Below are positions 1 to 7,843 of a stretch of 64,000 bases of DNA, in pieces. Positions within the stretch are counted from its first letter, which is position 1. The number at the start of each line of letters is the position of its first letter. Under the pieces are notes generated by a model, which saw only the letters and a program-made list of their open reading frames with translations, was not told the origin of the DNA and searched no databases. The stretch is from an uncultured Nioella sp. (GTDB lineage Bacteria; Pseudomonadota; Alphaproteobacteria; Rhodobacterales; Rhodobacteraceae), in the NCBI GenBank assembly GCA_947495575.1, contig CANLZL010000003.1, forward strand, positions 1-64,000, written 5' to 3'. A program made the translations under genes and the position numbers.

Positions 1-669
1 ATGGTCAATGTGCCGCGCATCAAGGGCAACCATAACGCGATGCTGTCAGGCAAAGCGGCGGCCGAGGCGGCCTATGCGGCCATCGGCGCGGGACGGTCGG
101 GCGATGAGCTGAACGATTACGAAACCGAAGTGCGCAGCGGCGCGATCGGCAAGGACCTCAAGCGCGTGCGCAACGTCAAACCGATGTGGTCGAAATGGGG
201 CATGATGGCCTCGCTGGCCTTTGGCGGCCTGGATATGTGGACCAACAGCCTGTTTGGTTTTTCCCTTTTCGGCACGCTCAAGCACGGCAAAAACGATGCC
301 GAGGCGACCGAGCCTGCCGCGAAACACAAGCCCATCGACTACCCGCGCCCCGATGGCAAGATCAGCTTTGACCGCCTGACCAATGTCAGCTTCTCGATGA
401 CCAATCACGAGGAAAGCCAGCCCGCGCATTTGCATCTGAAGGACGCCTCGCTGCCGATCTCGGTCAACCTGCCGCAATTCGCAGAACCCGCCCAACGCTA
501 CTGCCCGGCGGGCGTCTATGAGGTGGTGGAAAAGGACGGCCAGCAAGAGTTCGTCATCAACTTCCAAAACTGCGTCCACTGCAAAACATGCGACATCAAG
601 GACCCGTCACAGAACATCACATGGGTCACCCCACAAGGCGGTGATGGACCAAACTATCCAAATATGTGA
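1..669 (+). CDS. Electron transfer flavoprotein-ubiquinone oxidoreductase, C-terminal part (5' truncated)
   Basis: This is the last 222 codons of ETF-QO, the membrane-associated flavoprotein that passes electrons from reduced ETF (fatty-acid and amino-acid oxidation) to ubiquinone. The start of the ORF is internal: NVPRIKGNHNAMLSGK is the conserved stretch of the family near the end of the FAD domain. The C-terminus carries the 4Fe-4S ferredoxin-like module, seen as RYCPAGVYE followed by NCVHCKTCDIKDP, four cysteines in the expected spacing, and then the usual ITWVTPQGGDGPNYPNM ending. The gene enters the window from the left, so about 330 N-terminal residues are missing. A strong terminator follows directly after the stop codon. 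Confidence 0.95.
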   Translation: MVNVPRIKGNHNAMLSGKAAAEAAYAAIGAGRSGDELNDYETEVRSGAIGKDLKRVRNVKPMWSKWGMMASLAFGGLDMWTNSLFGFSLFGTLKHGKNDAEATEPAAKHKPIDYPRPDGKISFDRLTNVSFSMTNHEESQPAHLHLKDASLPISVNLPQFAEPAQRYCPAGVYEVVEKDGQQEFVINFQNCVHCKTCDIKDPSQNITWVTPQGGDGPNYPNM

Positions 670-672
670 ACG

Positions 673-700
673 CAAAACGGCCCTTCGGGGCCGTTTTTTT
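673..700 (+). terminator. Rho-independent terminator of the ETF-QO gene
   Basis: A GC-rich stem (AAAACGGCCC / GGGCCGTTTT) with a TTCG tetraloop runs straight into a run of seven T, four bases after the ETF-QO stop codon. Confidence 0.93.
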
Positions 701-826
701 GGGGGCCGGACCAGATCACGGCCAGATCACGAATTGGGAAAATCGACTATTCCTGCCATTGCCTGCATTGCCTCCCATCGGTGAGCGACCTAGACTCTGT
801 GCTATATTGAAATGCCGGAGCCATTA

Positions 827-2527
827 ATGCGCCTATTTGTTCGCCTGTCCGTGATCGCCCTACTGGCCGTATCCAATCCTGCCTCAGCTCAAATCAGTGT
901 TCCATTGACTGAGGAAAACCTTGCCGGAGCCTATCTTGCGGCCCGGACGGCTGCGGTTGCAGGAAATCACCGCGAAGCCGCCTTACATTTTCAGCGTGTC
1001 TTACGGGCCGATCCGGATAATTTTCGGGTTATCCCGGACGCAACGCTTGCGTTTGCGGCCATAGGCGATTGGGATCAGGCCGGTATCGTCGCTTCGCGTT
1101 TGCCTGACGGCGCTGATGGGCAAGAGTTTGCAGATATGGTGCAACAGGTCCTGCGCATCCGCGATGGCAACTATTCTGACGCCTATGCCGCGTCCCAGGA
1201 TGCCAGCGGTGCCGGACCGCTGGTTGACCCTCTGCTTCAGGGCTGGCTGGCTTTGGCCGAGGGCAATATGAGCCGCGCGGGCGCATCATTTCAAAGCCTG
1301 GTGGATAGCGACCATCCCGTGTCAGGGCTGGTTCCCTACCAATATGCCCTTGCGCTGGCCTCTGTCGGTGACTTTGAAGGCGCGAACGAGATCTTTTCAG
1401 GCGCGGTATTTGGACCGCTACAAGTCAGCGTCCGGGGGGTTCACGCTCATGCGCAAATCCTGGTCCAGCTTGACCGTCATGAGGACGCGTTGGACCTGAT
1501 CAACGCTGCTGTTAGCCGCAGCGCGGATCCGGGCCTGTTCCAGTTGCGTGACCAGATCGAAGCTGATCCGACCCGGCCCTATGATTTTATTACGACCCCC
1601 GCGCAAGGCATGGCTGAAGTGTTCTTTGCCATTTCCCGGGCGCTAGGAAATGACGCGGGGACAACGCTGCCCCTGGTTTACGCCCACGCCGCGTTCGCGA
1701 TTGATCCGAACCATCGTCATGCCGTTGTTCTGGCCGGCAATATCCTGTCGGATGCAGAGCAATACGAGATGGCCAGTGATAGTTACAGCCTGGTTCCGCG
1801 TGAAGATCCACTCTTTGTCGAATCCGAGATGGGCCGCGCAGAGGCGCTTTATCAATTGGGCAATCAAGAGGCCGCCGTTGAAGTTTTGCATGCGCTTGCC
1901 CGCGACTACCCTGACCTGGCGGCGGTCCATACCGCCCTTGGCGACATTCTCAGGCGGATGGATTTGTTTGAAGAAGCAATCCTTGCCTATGACGCGGCCG
2001 TGAACCTGATTGATCGGACGCAACAGCGCTATTGGTTCCTGTTTTACGCGCGCGCCATTAGCCATGACCAAGTAGATCATTGGGAAGCGGCAGAGGCTGA
2101 TTTTCGCCATGCGCTTACCCTCGACCCAGACCAACCTAACGTTTTGAATTACCTTGGGTATTCCTTGGTTGAGCAGCGCCGAAACTTTGATGAGGCCTTA
2201 GACATGATCGAACGTGCCGTCGCCGGGCGTCCGTCAAACGGCTACATTGTCGACAGTCTTGGCTGGGTTTTGTACCGTCTGGGCCGATTTGAAGAGGCCG
2301 TGGCGCCAATGGAGCGTGCGGTTGAATTGATGCCAAATGACCCAATTATCAACGACCATCTTGGCGATGTTTACTGGATGGTGGGCCGATACCGTGAGGC
2401 CGAGTTTCAATGGAGCCGGTCCCTGTCGTTCGAACCCGACGAGGTCGACGCTGAGCGCATTCGTTTAAAGCTTGAGGTCGGGCTAGACGCCGTGCTGGCC
2501 GCGGAATCCGAGGCCGAGATCCAGTGA
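827..2527 (+). CDS. Secreted TPR-repeat protein
   Basis: A tetratricopeptide repeat protein of about 566 residues. From ATG 827 it begins with a Sec signal peptide (MRLFVRLSVIALLAVSNPASA, then QISV), so it is probably periplasmic or carried to the outer membrane. The ORF track starts five codons upstream at 812, but GGAG at 817-820 lies six bases before 827 and the signal peptide then begins normally. TPR units are visible throughout, clearest at the C-terminus (ALTLDPDQPNVLNYLGYSLV, IVDSLGWVLYRLGRFEEAV, INDHLGDVYWMVGRYREAE). This C-terminal pattern is common in alphaproteobacterial TPR lipoprotein-like proteins of unknown role. It overlaps ispE by 4 nt (GTGA), so the two are cotranscribed. 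Its partner is not identifiable from sequence. Confidence 0.85.
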   Translation: MRLFVRLSVIALLAVSNPASAQISVPLTEENLAGAYLAARTAAVAGNHREAALHFQRVLRADPDNFRVIPDATLAFAAIGDWDQAGIVASRLPDGADGQEFADMVQQVLRIRDGNYSDAYAASQDASGAGPLVDPLLQGWLALAEGNMSRAGASFQSLVDSDHPVSGLVPYQYALALASVGDFEGANEIFSGAVFGPLQVSVRGVHAHAQILVQLDRHEDALDLINAAVSRSADPGLFQLRDQIEADPTRPYDFITTPAQGMAEVFFAISRALGNDAGTTLPLVYAHAAFAIDPNHRHAVVLAGNILSDAEQYEMASDSYSLVPREDPLFVESEMGRAEALYQLGNQEAAVEVLHALARDYPDLAAVHTALGDILRRMDLFEEAILAYDAAVNLIDRTQQRYWFLFYARAISHDQVDHWEAAEADFRHALTLDPDQPNVLNYLGYSLVEQRRNFDEALDMIERAVAGRPSNGYIVDSLGWVLYRLGRFEEAVAPMERAVELMPNDPIINDHLGDVYWMVGRYREAEFQWSRSLSFEPDEVDAERIRLKLEVGLDAVLAAESEAEIQ

Positions 2528-3357
2528 TCGCGGAATGGGCGCCGGCCAAATTGAACTTGTCCCTTCATGTGACAGGGCAAAGGGCAGATGGCTTTCACCT
2601 TCTGGATTCGCTTGTCGTGTTTACCGAATTCGGTGACCGCCTGACATTCTCACCGGCGCCGGAACTGTCCCTGACAGTCGCCGGCCCATTGCGCGGAGGT
2701 GTACCCACCGGAGCAGAAAACCTTGTCTTGTGCGCGGCGCGGCTGTTTCATCCCGAAATAGGGGCTGAGATTACGCTAGAAAAACATCTGCCTCACGCGG
2801 CCGGCATTGGCGGAGGGTCTGCCGATGCAGCGGCCACACTGCACGGTCTCGCAGCGCTTACTGGCTACAAAATGCCAGATGAAGCCGCCGTTTTGTCCCT
2901 TGGGGCAGATGTACCTGTTTGCCTTCATGGCGCGCCGGTTCGGATGCAGGGCATTGGCGATATTCTGACACCCGTGCCGCCACTGCCAAACAGCTTTGTA
3001 GTTCTGGTCAATCCGGGCGTCGCTGTCCCCACGGCGGTGGTGTTTGCAGGCCTTGAATCCAAGTCCAATACAGCCATGCTGCCCCCAATATGGCATGACT
3101 TTGAAAGTTTTGTTTTGTGGCTGTCTGCACAACGAAACGATCTGCAGGCGTCCGCTGCTGCCTATGCGCCCGAAATATCTGAAACTCTGGTTGCCATAGA
3201 CCGAACAGGCGCCCGCCTCGCCCGAATGAGCGGTTCAGGTGCCACGTGTTTTGGATTGTTTGCAGCAGAAGAGGCCGCAGCTGATGCGGCCGCCGCGATT
3301 TCGAAAAACCACCCGCATTGGTGGGTGCAACATACCGCTATTTACACCGGCGACTGA
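2524..3357 (+). CDS. ispE: 4-diphosphocytidyl-2-C-methyl-D-erythritol kinase
   Basis: IspE phosphorylates CDP-methylerythritol at the 2-OH with ATP in the MEP isoprenoid pathway. It is a GHMP kinase of 277 residues. The N-terminal PAKLNLSLHVTGQRADGFH and the glycine-rich ATP loop GIGGGSADAAATL (about residues 95-107) are family signatures, and the C-terminal RMSGSGATCFGLF is the third GHMP motif. The start is GTG at 2524, overlapping the TPR gene stop. The next gene, convergent, is a polyprenyl diphosphate synthase, also of isoprenoid metabolism, ending 19 bp away; the proximity is probably coincidental for regulation because the strands differ. Confidence 0.95.
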   Translation: MIAEWAPAKLNLSLHVTGQRADGFHLLDSLVVFTEFGDRLTFSPAPELSLTVAGPLRGGVPTGAENLVLCAARLFHPEIGAEITLEKHLPHAAGIGGGSADAAATLHGLAALTGYKMPDEAAVLSLGADVPVCLHGAPVRMQGIGDILTPVPPLPNSFVVLVNPGVAVPTAVVFAGLESKSNTAMLPPIWHDFESFVLWLSAQRNDLQASAAAYAPEISETLVAIDRTGARLARMSGSGATCFGLFAAEEAAADAAAAISKNHPHWWVQHTAIYTGD

Positions 3358-3376
3358 GCAAGTCGTAGGCATCTGG

Positions 3377-4378
3377 TCAGTTCACCCGCGCTACCACGAA
3401 ATCCGCCAGATCAGACAGCATGTCGCGCAGCTCATGGGCCGGCAGTTCCGCCAGGGCGGCCTTGGCCTCTGCGGCATAGGCAAGCGCTATATCGCGGGTT
3501 TCGGATAGCGTGCCATGCGCTTTTAGCAGCCGCATGGCCTCCTCCAAATCACCGTCACGCTGATCGCCTTTTTCAATGACCCGTTTCCAGAACGCACGTT
3601 CCTCATCATTTGCCTTAGCTACCGCCTTGATCACCGGCAGTGTCAGTTTACGTTCGCGAAAATCGTCGCCTGTATTCTTTCCCATCACGCCAGACGCGCC
3701 GCCGTAATCCAGCAAGTCATCGACAATCTGGAAGCTCATGCCAAGCGCATCGCCGTAGCGGGCCAGCGCCGCCACATGCGCTTCGTCGGCTTTGGCTACA
3801 ACGCCGCCTACCTCGGTCGCCGCTTCGAAAAGCGCTGCTGTTTTGCCGCGAATGACCTTGGTGTAGATATCTTCGCCCGTCTTCAGGCTCTGCGCCGCCG
3901 TCAGCTGCAGCACCTCACCTTCGGCAATGGTCGCAGAGGCATTTGCCAGAATATCGAGGATCCGGAGCGAGCCGCATTCCACCATCAACTGGAAGCTGCG
4001 AGAGAACAAGTAATCTCCTACAAGAACGGAACTTTGGTTATCCCACAACAGGTTGGCCGTTGGTCTTCCGCGTCTCTGGTCGCTTTCATCGACGACATCA
4101 TCATGCAGCAAAGTGGCTGTATGGATAAACTCAACCGTCGCCGCCAGCTTTTGGTGATCTTCGCCCTGGTAGCCGCACAGCCGGGCCGCGGCCAATGTCA
4201 TAAGGGGGCGGATACGCTTGCCGCCTGCCTCAACCAAATGCGCTGTGACTTCCGGAATTCGCGGCGCATGTTCCGACGCCATCCGCGTGCGGATCAGCTG
4301 ATTCACAGCATCCATGTCGTCGGACATGTAGTCCCTCAGACGCTCATGGGGCTTGGTTGCAGCATCAACGAGGCTCAT
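3377..4378 (-). CDS. Polyprenyl (octa/decaprenyl) diphosphate synthase
   Basis: A trans-prenyltransferase that elongates farnesyl or geranylgeranyl diphosphate with IPP to make the ubiquinone side chain. Both aspartate-rich motifs are present: LLHDDVVDESDQRRG (FARM) and QIVDDLLDYGG (SARM), with GGKRIRPLMTLAAARLCG near residue 50. ATG 4378 (MSLVDAATKPHERL) is taken as start because AAGGA lies nine bases upstream; the ORF track start at 4402 is a TTG. Rhodobacteraceae usually make Q-10, so a decaprenyl product is likely, but chain length cannot be read with certainty. The gene is divergent from the DUF2007-trmN6 pair. Confidence 0.92.
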   Translation of the reverse strand: MSLVDAATKPHERLRDYMSDDMDAVNQLIRTRMASEHAPRIPEVTAHLVEAGGKRIRPLMTLAAARLCGYQGEDHQKLAATVEFIHTATLLHDDVVDESDQRRGRPTANLLWDNQSSVLVGDYLFSRSFQLMVECGSLRILDILANASATIAEGEVLQLTAAQSLKTGEDIYTKVIRGKTAALFEAATEVGGVVAKADEAHVAALARYGDALGMSFQIVDDLLDYGGASGVMGKNTGDDFRERKLTLPVIKAVAKANDEERAFWKRVIEKGDQRDGDLEEAMRLLKAHGTLSETRDIALAYAAEAKAALAELPAHELRDMLSDLADFVVARVN

Positions 4379-4431
4379 CCGGCCATATCCTTCTCTCGAC
4401 AAGCGGGCACTTGCGGCCTATCAGGCCAGAC

Positions 4432-4650
4432 ATGAAAGAACTTCTGCGCAGCACCGACCCGACCGTAATCGCCTTTGCATCGGCACTTCTGTCCGGCGAG
4501 GGTATAGAGGTGTTCGAGATGGACGTCCATATGAGCGTGCTCGAAGGCTCCATAGGCGTTTTGCCGCGCCGCCTGATGGTGCGCGAAGGCGACCTGGACG
4601 AAGCCGAAATGATCTTGCGCGATAATGAGATCGGCCTGGGACGGTCCTGA
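4432..4650 (+). CDS. DUF2007 family small protein
   Basis: A 72-residue protein starting MKELLRSTDPTVIAFASALL. It fits the DUF2007 (putative signal-transducing, PII-like ferredoxin-like fold) pattern: an N-terminal strand with a helix, a central glycine/hydrophobic segment and a C-terminal DLDEAEMILRDN helix. Start 4432 is preferred to the track start at 4357, because the upstream 25 residues overlap the leader of the divergent synthase and look non-coding. The stop codon abuts the start of the methyltransferase gene, so the two are an operon. Function unknown. Confidence 0.8.
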   Translation: MKELLRSTDPTVIAFASALLSGEGIEVFEMDVHMSVLEGSIGVLPRRLMVREGDLDEAEMILRDNEIGLGRS

Positions 4651-5394
4651 ATGGGATTTGCCGAGGCTGATCTGACCCACGACGCCTTTTTGGGCGGACG
4701 TGTTCATGCCTGGCAACCAAAACATGGCTACCGCGCCGCCACTGACCCTGTCTTGCTTGCCGCCAGTGTTCCGGCCCGCCCGGGCGACGATGTGTTGGAG
4801 TTGGGGTGCGGTGTTGGTGTTGCCTCTCTCTGCCTCGCGGCCCGAGTGACAGACCTGGACATTATCGGTGTGGAAAGACAGGCGGAATATGCAGAATTGG
4901 CTGCGCGTAATGGGCTGAACGTCGTCACTGCGGATTTGACAGATCTTCCCGACGCCCTGCGCAATCAGGGCTTCGATCAAGTCATCGCAAACCCGCCCTA
5001 CTACGCCAAAGGTGCCGGAACTGCCGCCGCAGATAGCGGTCGGGAACAAGCCTTGCGAGAGGACACGCCCCTGGAACAATGGATCGACGTTGCTTCCCGC
5101 CGTCTGAATCCCAAAGGCTGGTTGACGATGATCCAATCCGCCGACCGGCTACCCGAGATGCTGGCAGCGCTACATCCGCGCCTCGGCTCACTATCACTTT
5201 TGCCAGTGATGGCCCGCGAGGGTCGTCCCGCAGGCCGCGTTTTGTTGCGTGCGCGCAAGGGTGGGCGCACTCCATTTCGGCTGCTGCCCCCGCTGATTAT
5301 GCATAATGGTGCCGCCCACAAATCCGATGGAGAAGACTATACCCAACAGATTCGTGCCGTGCTGCGCGATAGCGAATCGCTTGATTGGGGCTGA
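4651..5394 (+). CDS. tRNA1(Val) (adenine-37-N6)-methyltransferase-like protein
   Basis: A Rossmann-fold SAM-dependent methyltransferase of 247 residues in the TrmN6/YfiC group, which modifies A37 of tRNA. It shows the N-terminal family motif GGRVHAWQPKHGYRAATDPVLLAASV, SAM motif I VLELGCGVGVASLCLA, and the catalytic NPPY motif (VIANPPYYAKG) typical of N6-adenine methyltransferases. It starts at the base after the DUF2007 stop. The exact tRNA substrate is inferred from the family and could differ in alphaproteobacteria. Confidence 0.85.
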   Translation: MGFAEADLTHDAFLGGRVHAWQPKHGYRAATDPVLLAASVPARPGDDVLELGCGVGVASLCLAARVTDLDIIGVERQAEYAELAARNGLNVVTADLTDLPDALRNQGFDQVIANPPYYAKGAGTAAADSGREQALREDTPLEQWIDVASRRLNPKGWLTMIQSADRLPEMLAALHPRLGSLSLLPVMAREGRPAGRVLLRARKGGRTPFRLLPPLIMHNGAAHKSDGEDYTQQIRAVLRDSESLDWG

Positions 5395-5520
5395 TTCGCT
5401 GCACTGATCGGCGGTTCCTCGCAAATTTCAACGAAAAACTTGCATGTCGGGCGTGACACGACTCGTATCCTGTGCTTCGCTGTCACTCCATCGTTACAAA
5501 GCATGAGAGGAGATACTTAT

Positions 5521-5685
5521 ATGTCGGTTGTCGCGCATCTTCAGGAGCTCAAGAAGAAACACGAAAACCTCTCGCGCGAAGTAGAATCCATCCAACGCAG
5601 TCCGGGCGGCGATGATATGAAAGTCCGAGAACTGAAAAAGCAAAAACTGCGTTTGAAGGAAGAAATTTCAAAACTAGACGCATAG
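5521..5685 (+). CDS. YdcH/DUF465 family small coiled-coil protein
   Basis: A 54-residue, charged, helical protein (VVAHLQELKKKHENLSREVE ... VRELKKQKLRLKEEISKL) that matches DUF465, the YdcH-like family of short coiled coils of unknown function. GAGAGGAG lies about nine bases before ATG 5521, so the longer ORF from 5440 is not used. It stands alone between a divergent-free gap and the convergent LysR gene. Confidence 0.85.
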   Translation: MSVVAHLQELKKKHENLSREVESIQRSPGGDDMKVRELKKQKLRLKEEISKLDA

Positions 5686-5699
5686 TACCATTTAACATC

Positions 5700-5725
5700 G
5701 ATGTTGGGCCCTAGGGCTCAACATC
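5700..5725. repeat. 26-bp near-perfect palindrome over the lysR stop codon
   Basis: GATGTTGGGCCCT and AGGGCTCAACATC form a 13+13 bp inverted repeat with a single mismatch (a G:U pair as RNA) and no spacer. It overlaps the TAG stop of the LysR gene (5711-5713) and lies 15 bp after the DUF465 stop. There is no T tract on either side, so it may be a 3'-end-stabilising hairpin or a weak bidirectional terminator. Confidence 0.6.
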
Positions 5726-6658
5726 CGCTGCGGCAACGAATACCCGGCCTTCGCGGTGCGGAATAATGTCCTTTGCCTGCTCTTTTACCCAATCCAAGAA
5801 CGCCTGAACCTGTGGCCGCGCGACCCCCGTCGCCGGGCAGACGAAACTATAATGTGCCTCTGTGGTGACGGCCAAATCAAACGGCGCAACCAAGCGCCCC
5901 TCTCGCAGGTCTTTTTCCGTCAGCGAGATCCGCCCTAGAACCACACCGGCACCTGCCGCCGCGGCATCTACAGCATGGTCGGCCTGTGAAAACCTTGCGC
6001 CGGATAGCTCGCCCGTTTCAATACCCGCTGCTTTGAACCAGGTCGGCCAGGTGAAGGCAGGTTTGAACACCATAATATCATCCTGATGCAGCAGCGGAGC
6101 TGACAACAGGCTGTCAGGAGTTGGGTACTTTTCAACGAGACTTGGATGCATCATCGGGGTCACCCACTCATCAATCAATCGATGGGCGAAAAGATCGGGA
6201 TTGTCGCCCCCCATGCCAAATCGAATTGCAGCATCGATATCATCGTGGTTGAAATCAAGAATTTTTAGCGTCGCGGAAAAGCGCAATTCGACTTCAGGGT
6301 GGGCCTGTGCAAAGGCAAACAGGCGCGGCGCCAGCCATTTGGCTGTAAATGCGGGACCGGCCGTCACGGTTAGCGTCGCACTGTCCACGACCCGCTGCGC
6401 TGATCGCCATGCGGCTCTTAAAGCAGCAAACCCTTCAGCTGCACCGGGGGCCAGGACGCGCCCAGCCTCCGTCAATTCTACAGCGCGGTTCAGACGATAA
6501 AACAGCGGCGAACCCAAATGGTCCTCCAGAGACTTAATCTGAAAACTCAGGGCGGCGGGGGTCACGTGTAATTCCGCAGCGGCCTGCGCAAAACTCATGT
6601 GGCGAGCAGCAGCATCAAAGGCGCGAAATGCGGTTAAGGGAGGAAGACGATCAGCCAT
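5711..6658 (-). CDS. LysR-family transcriptional regulator (GcvA-like)
   Basis: A 315-residue LysR regulator. The N-terminal winged helix-turn-helix is clear (PPLTAFRAFDAAARHMSFAQ, AAAELHVTPAALSFQIKSLE), followed by a periplasmic-binding-protein-like effector domain. The N-terminus resembles GcvA-type regulators. No adjacent divergent enzyme gene points to a target. A candidate autoregulatory inverted repeat lies just upstream of its start (6661-6681). The ligand cannot be told from sequence. Confidence 0.9.
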   Translation of the reverse strand: MADRLPPLTAFRAFDAAARHMSFAQAAAELHVTPAALSFQIKSLEDHLGSPLFYRLNRAVELTEAGRVLAPGAAEGFAALRAAWRSAQRVVDSATLTVTAGPAFTAKWLAPRLFAFAQAHPEVELRFSATLKILDFNHDDIDAAIRFGMGGDNPDLFAHRLIDEWVTPMMHPSLVEKYPTPDSLLSAPLLHQDDIMVFKPAFTWPTWFKAAGIETGELSGARFSQADHAVDAAAAGAGVVLGRISLTEKDLREGRLVAPFDLAVTTEAHYSFVCPATGVARPQVQAFLDWVKEQAKDIIPHREGRVFVAAADVEP

Positions 6659-6660
6659 GT

Positions 6661-6681
6661 CAGTTAAGTAAACCTAAACTG
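6661..6681. promoter_or_regulatory. Inverted repeat upstream of lysR (possible autoregulatory site)
   Basis: CAGTTAAG-TAAAC-CTAAACTG is an 8-bp inverted repeat with one mismatch, 3 bp before the LysR start codon on the minus strand. LysR proteins bind A/T-rich dyads of this kind, but the position over the ribosome-binding region is unusual and the assignment is inference. Confidence 0.35.
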
Positions 6682-6768
6682 AGAAGTTGGAAAGTCTCGT
6701 TTGCGGCCTTTGACCGCTCGCCGCATATGTAGGTCAGTTCAAAATTCCTCTCCCCAAGGACTTCAAAA

Positions 6769-6957
6769 ATGACCGAAGCGACAGCAACCCAAACCATCCA
6801 ATCGGCAATAGAAGCGGCCCACACAGCCCGCGCCCAAGCGATGCGTGACTTTATCAACTGGCTGACTAGCGCGCCCCGTAGCGCCGCGACAAAAAAGACC
6901 TTCCGCACATCTTGGATGCGCGGAAGGTCCGAAACTCAATCAGGCTGTGCAGCTTAA
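6769..6957 (+). CDS. Small helical protein of unknown function (uncertain)
   Basis: An ORF of 62 codons beginning MTEATATQTIQSAIEAAHTARAQAMRDFINWL. AAGGA lies eight bases before the ATG. The N-terminal 45 residues look like a real amphipathic-helix protein, of the alanine/arginine-rich small type frequent in Rhodobacteraceae. The last third (KKTFRTSWMRGRSETQSGCAA) is encoded by the transcription terminator of the convergent phbB gene and looks arbitrary. It ends 3 bp inside the phbB stop region. I do not recognise a family; it may be real with a fortuitous tail or may be spurious. Confidence 0.45.
   Translation: MTEATATQTIQSAIEAAHTARAQAMRDFINWLTSAPRSAATKKTFRTSWMRGRSETQSGCAA
6891..6929 (-). 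terminator. Rho-independent terminator of phbB
   Basis: Read on the minus strand, GACCTTCCGC pairs with GCGGAAGGTC around a 13-nt loop and is followed by TTTTTT. It starts about 25 bp after the phbB stop codon. Confidence 0.9.
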
Positions 6958-7679
6958 ACGAAGAACTGTGCGCCGTTTGCCGAGATGGTCGAACCGTTGA
7001 TAAAGCCCGAATCATCGGAGGCAAGGAAGGCCACGCAGCGCGCGATTTCCTCAGGCTCGCCCAGACGACCCGCAGGGATCTGTGGGATGATCTTGGAGTT
7101 CAGGACTTCCTCAGGGATCGCGCGCACCATTTCGGTGCCGATATAGCCGGGGCAGACCGCGTTGGCCGTGATGCCTGCGCGCGCGCCCTCCTGGGCCAGA
7201 GACTTCACGATACCCAAATCGCCCGCTTTTGTCGCAGCATAGTTCACCTGACCGGCTTGACCTTTTTGACCGTTGATCGACGAGATCACGATGACGCGGC
7301 CAAATTTGCGCTCACGCATTCCGGGCCAAACAGGACGCACGGTGTTGAAAACGCCGGTCAGGTTGGTCGCGATGACCTTGTTCCACTGCTCTGGCGTCAT
7401 CTTGTGAAAGAAGCCATCCCACGTGATACCAGCATTGGCGACAACCACGTCAATCGGGCCAAGCTCTTCTTCAACCTGGGCGATTCCAGCGGCAGAAGCG
7501 TCATAATCGGCAACATCCCATTTATAGGTCTTGATGCCGGTTTTTTCGGTGAAAGCTGCCGCTTTCTCATCATTGCCAGCATAGGTTGCGGCGACGTTAT
7601 AGCCTTCGGCCTGCAGTTTTTCGGAAATTGCGGCGCCGATACCGCGGCTACCGCCGGTGACAAGTGCGTTGCGTGCCAT
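6954..7679 (-). CDS. phbB: Acetoacetyl-CoA reductase
   Basis: PhbB reduces acetoacetyl-CoA to (R)-3-hydroxybutyryl-CoA with NADPH for polyhydroxybutyrate synthesis. It is a short-chain dehydrogenase of 241 residues: TGGSRGIGAAI is the nucleotide-binding loop, NAG (VVANAGITWDGFF) follows, and the catalytic set is S (VIVISSINGQKGQAGQ), Y and K (VNYAATKAGDLG). The text DGFFHKMTPEQWNKVIATNLTGVFN is typical of PhbB rather than FabG. ATG 7679 follows GGAG by nine bases; the track start 7694 is an upstream TTG. It lies downstream of phbA on the same strand, but a terminator and a possible promoter lie between them. Confidence 0.93.
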   Translation of the reverse strand: MARNALVTGGSRGIGAAISEKLQAEGYNVAATYAGNDEKAAAFTEKTGIKTYKWDVADYDASAAGIAQVEEELGPIDVVVANAGITWDGFFHKMTPEQWNKVIATNLTGVFNTVRPVWPGMRERKFGRVIVISSINGQKGQAGQVNYAATKAGDLGIVKSLAQEGARAGITANAVCPGYIGTEMVRAIPEEVLNSKIIPQIPAGRLGEPEEIARCVAFLASDDSGFINGSTISANGAQFFV

Positions 7680-7717
7680 GAGTTCATTCTCCAATCAGGC
7701 AAAGTGTTCCAGTAATT

Positions 7718-7746
7718 CTGTTATCCAAACGGCCAGAGGTGCGCAA
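7718..7746 (-). promoter_or_regulatory. Putative sigma-70-type promoter for phbB
   Basis: On the minus strand TTGCGC and TAACAG are separated by exactly 17 bp, about 39 bp before the phbB start codon. Boxes are imperfect but the TTG and TA.CA.-type elements recur in other upstream regions of this window. Confidence 0.35.
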
Positions 7747-7792
7747 CTAAATTACTCACCTCATTTACCGTACCCCTCACCCCATACGAGGC

Positions 7793-7815
7793 AAAAGGGC
7801 GCCCATCGGGCGCCC
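7793..7815 (-). terminator. Hairpin terminator after phbA
   Basis: A perfect GGGCGCCC / GGGCGCCC stem with a 3-nt loop is followed on the minus strand by TTTT, 29 bp after the phbA stop. The short T tract suggests incomplete termination into phbB. Confidence 0.75.
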
Positions 7816-7843
7816 TGATATCTTTTTGACCGTGCGGACAGGC

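Noticed and set aside
3776-4435. 219-aa ORF on the plus strand over the polyprenyl synthase
   Set aside because: It is antisense to a clear prenyltransferase and its translation has no motif or plausible start signal.
6912-7715. 267-aa plus-strand ORF over phbB
   Set aside because: Antisense shadow of phbB with no family features; the phbB motifs are unambiguous.
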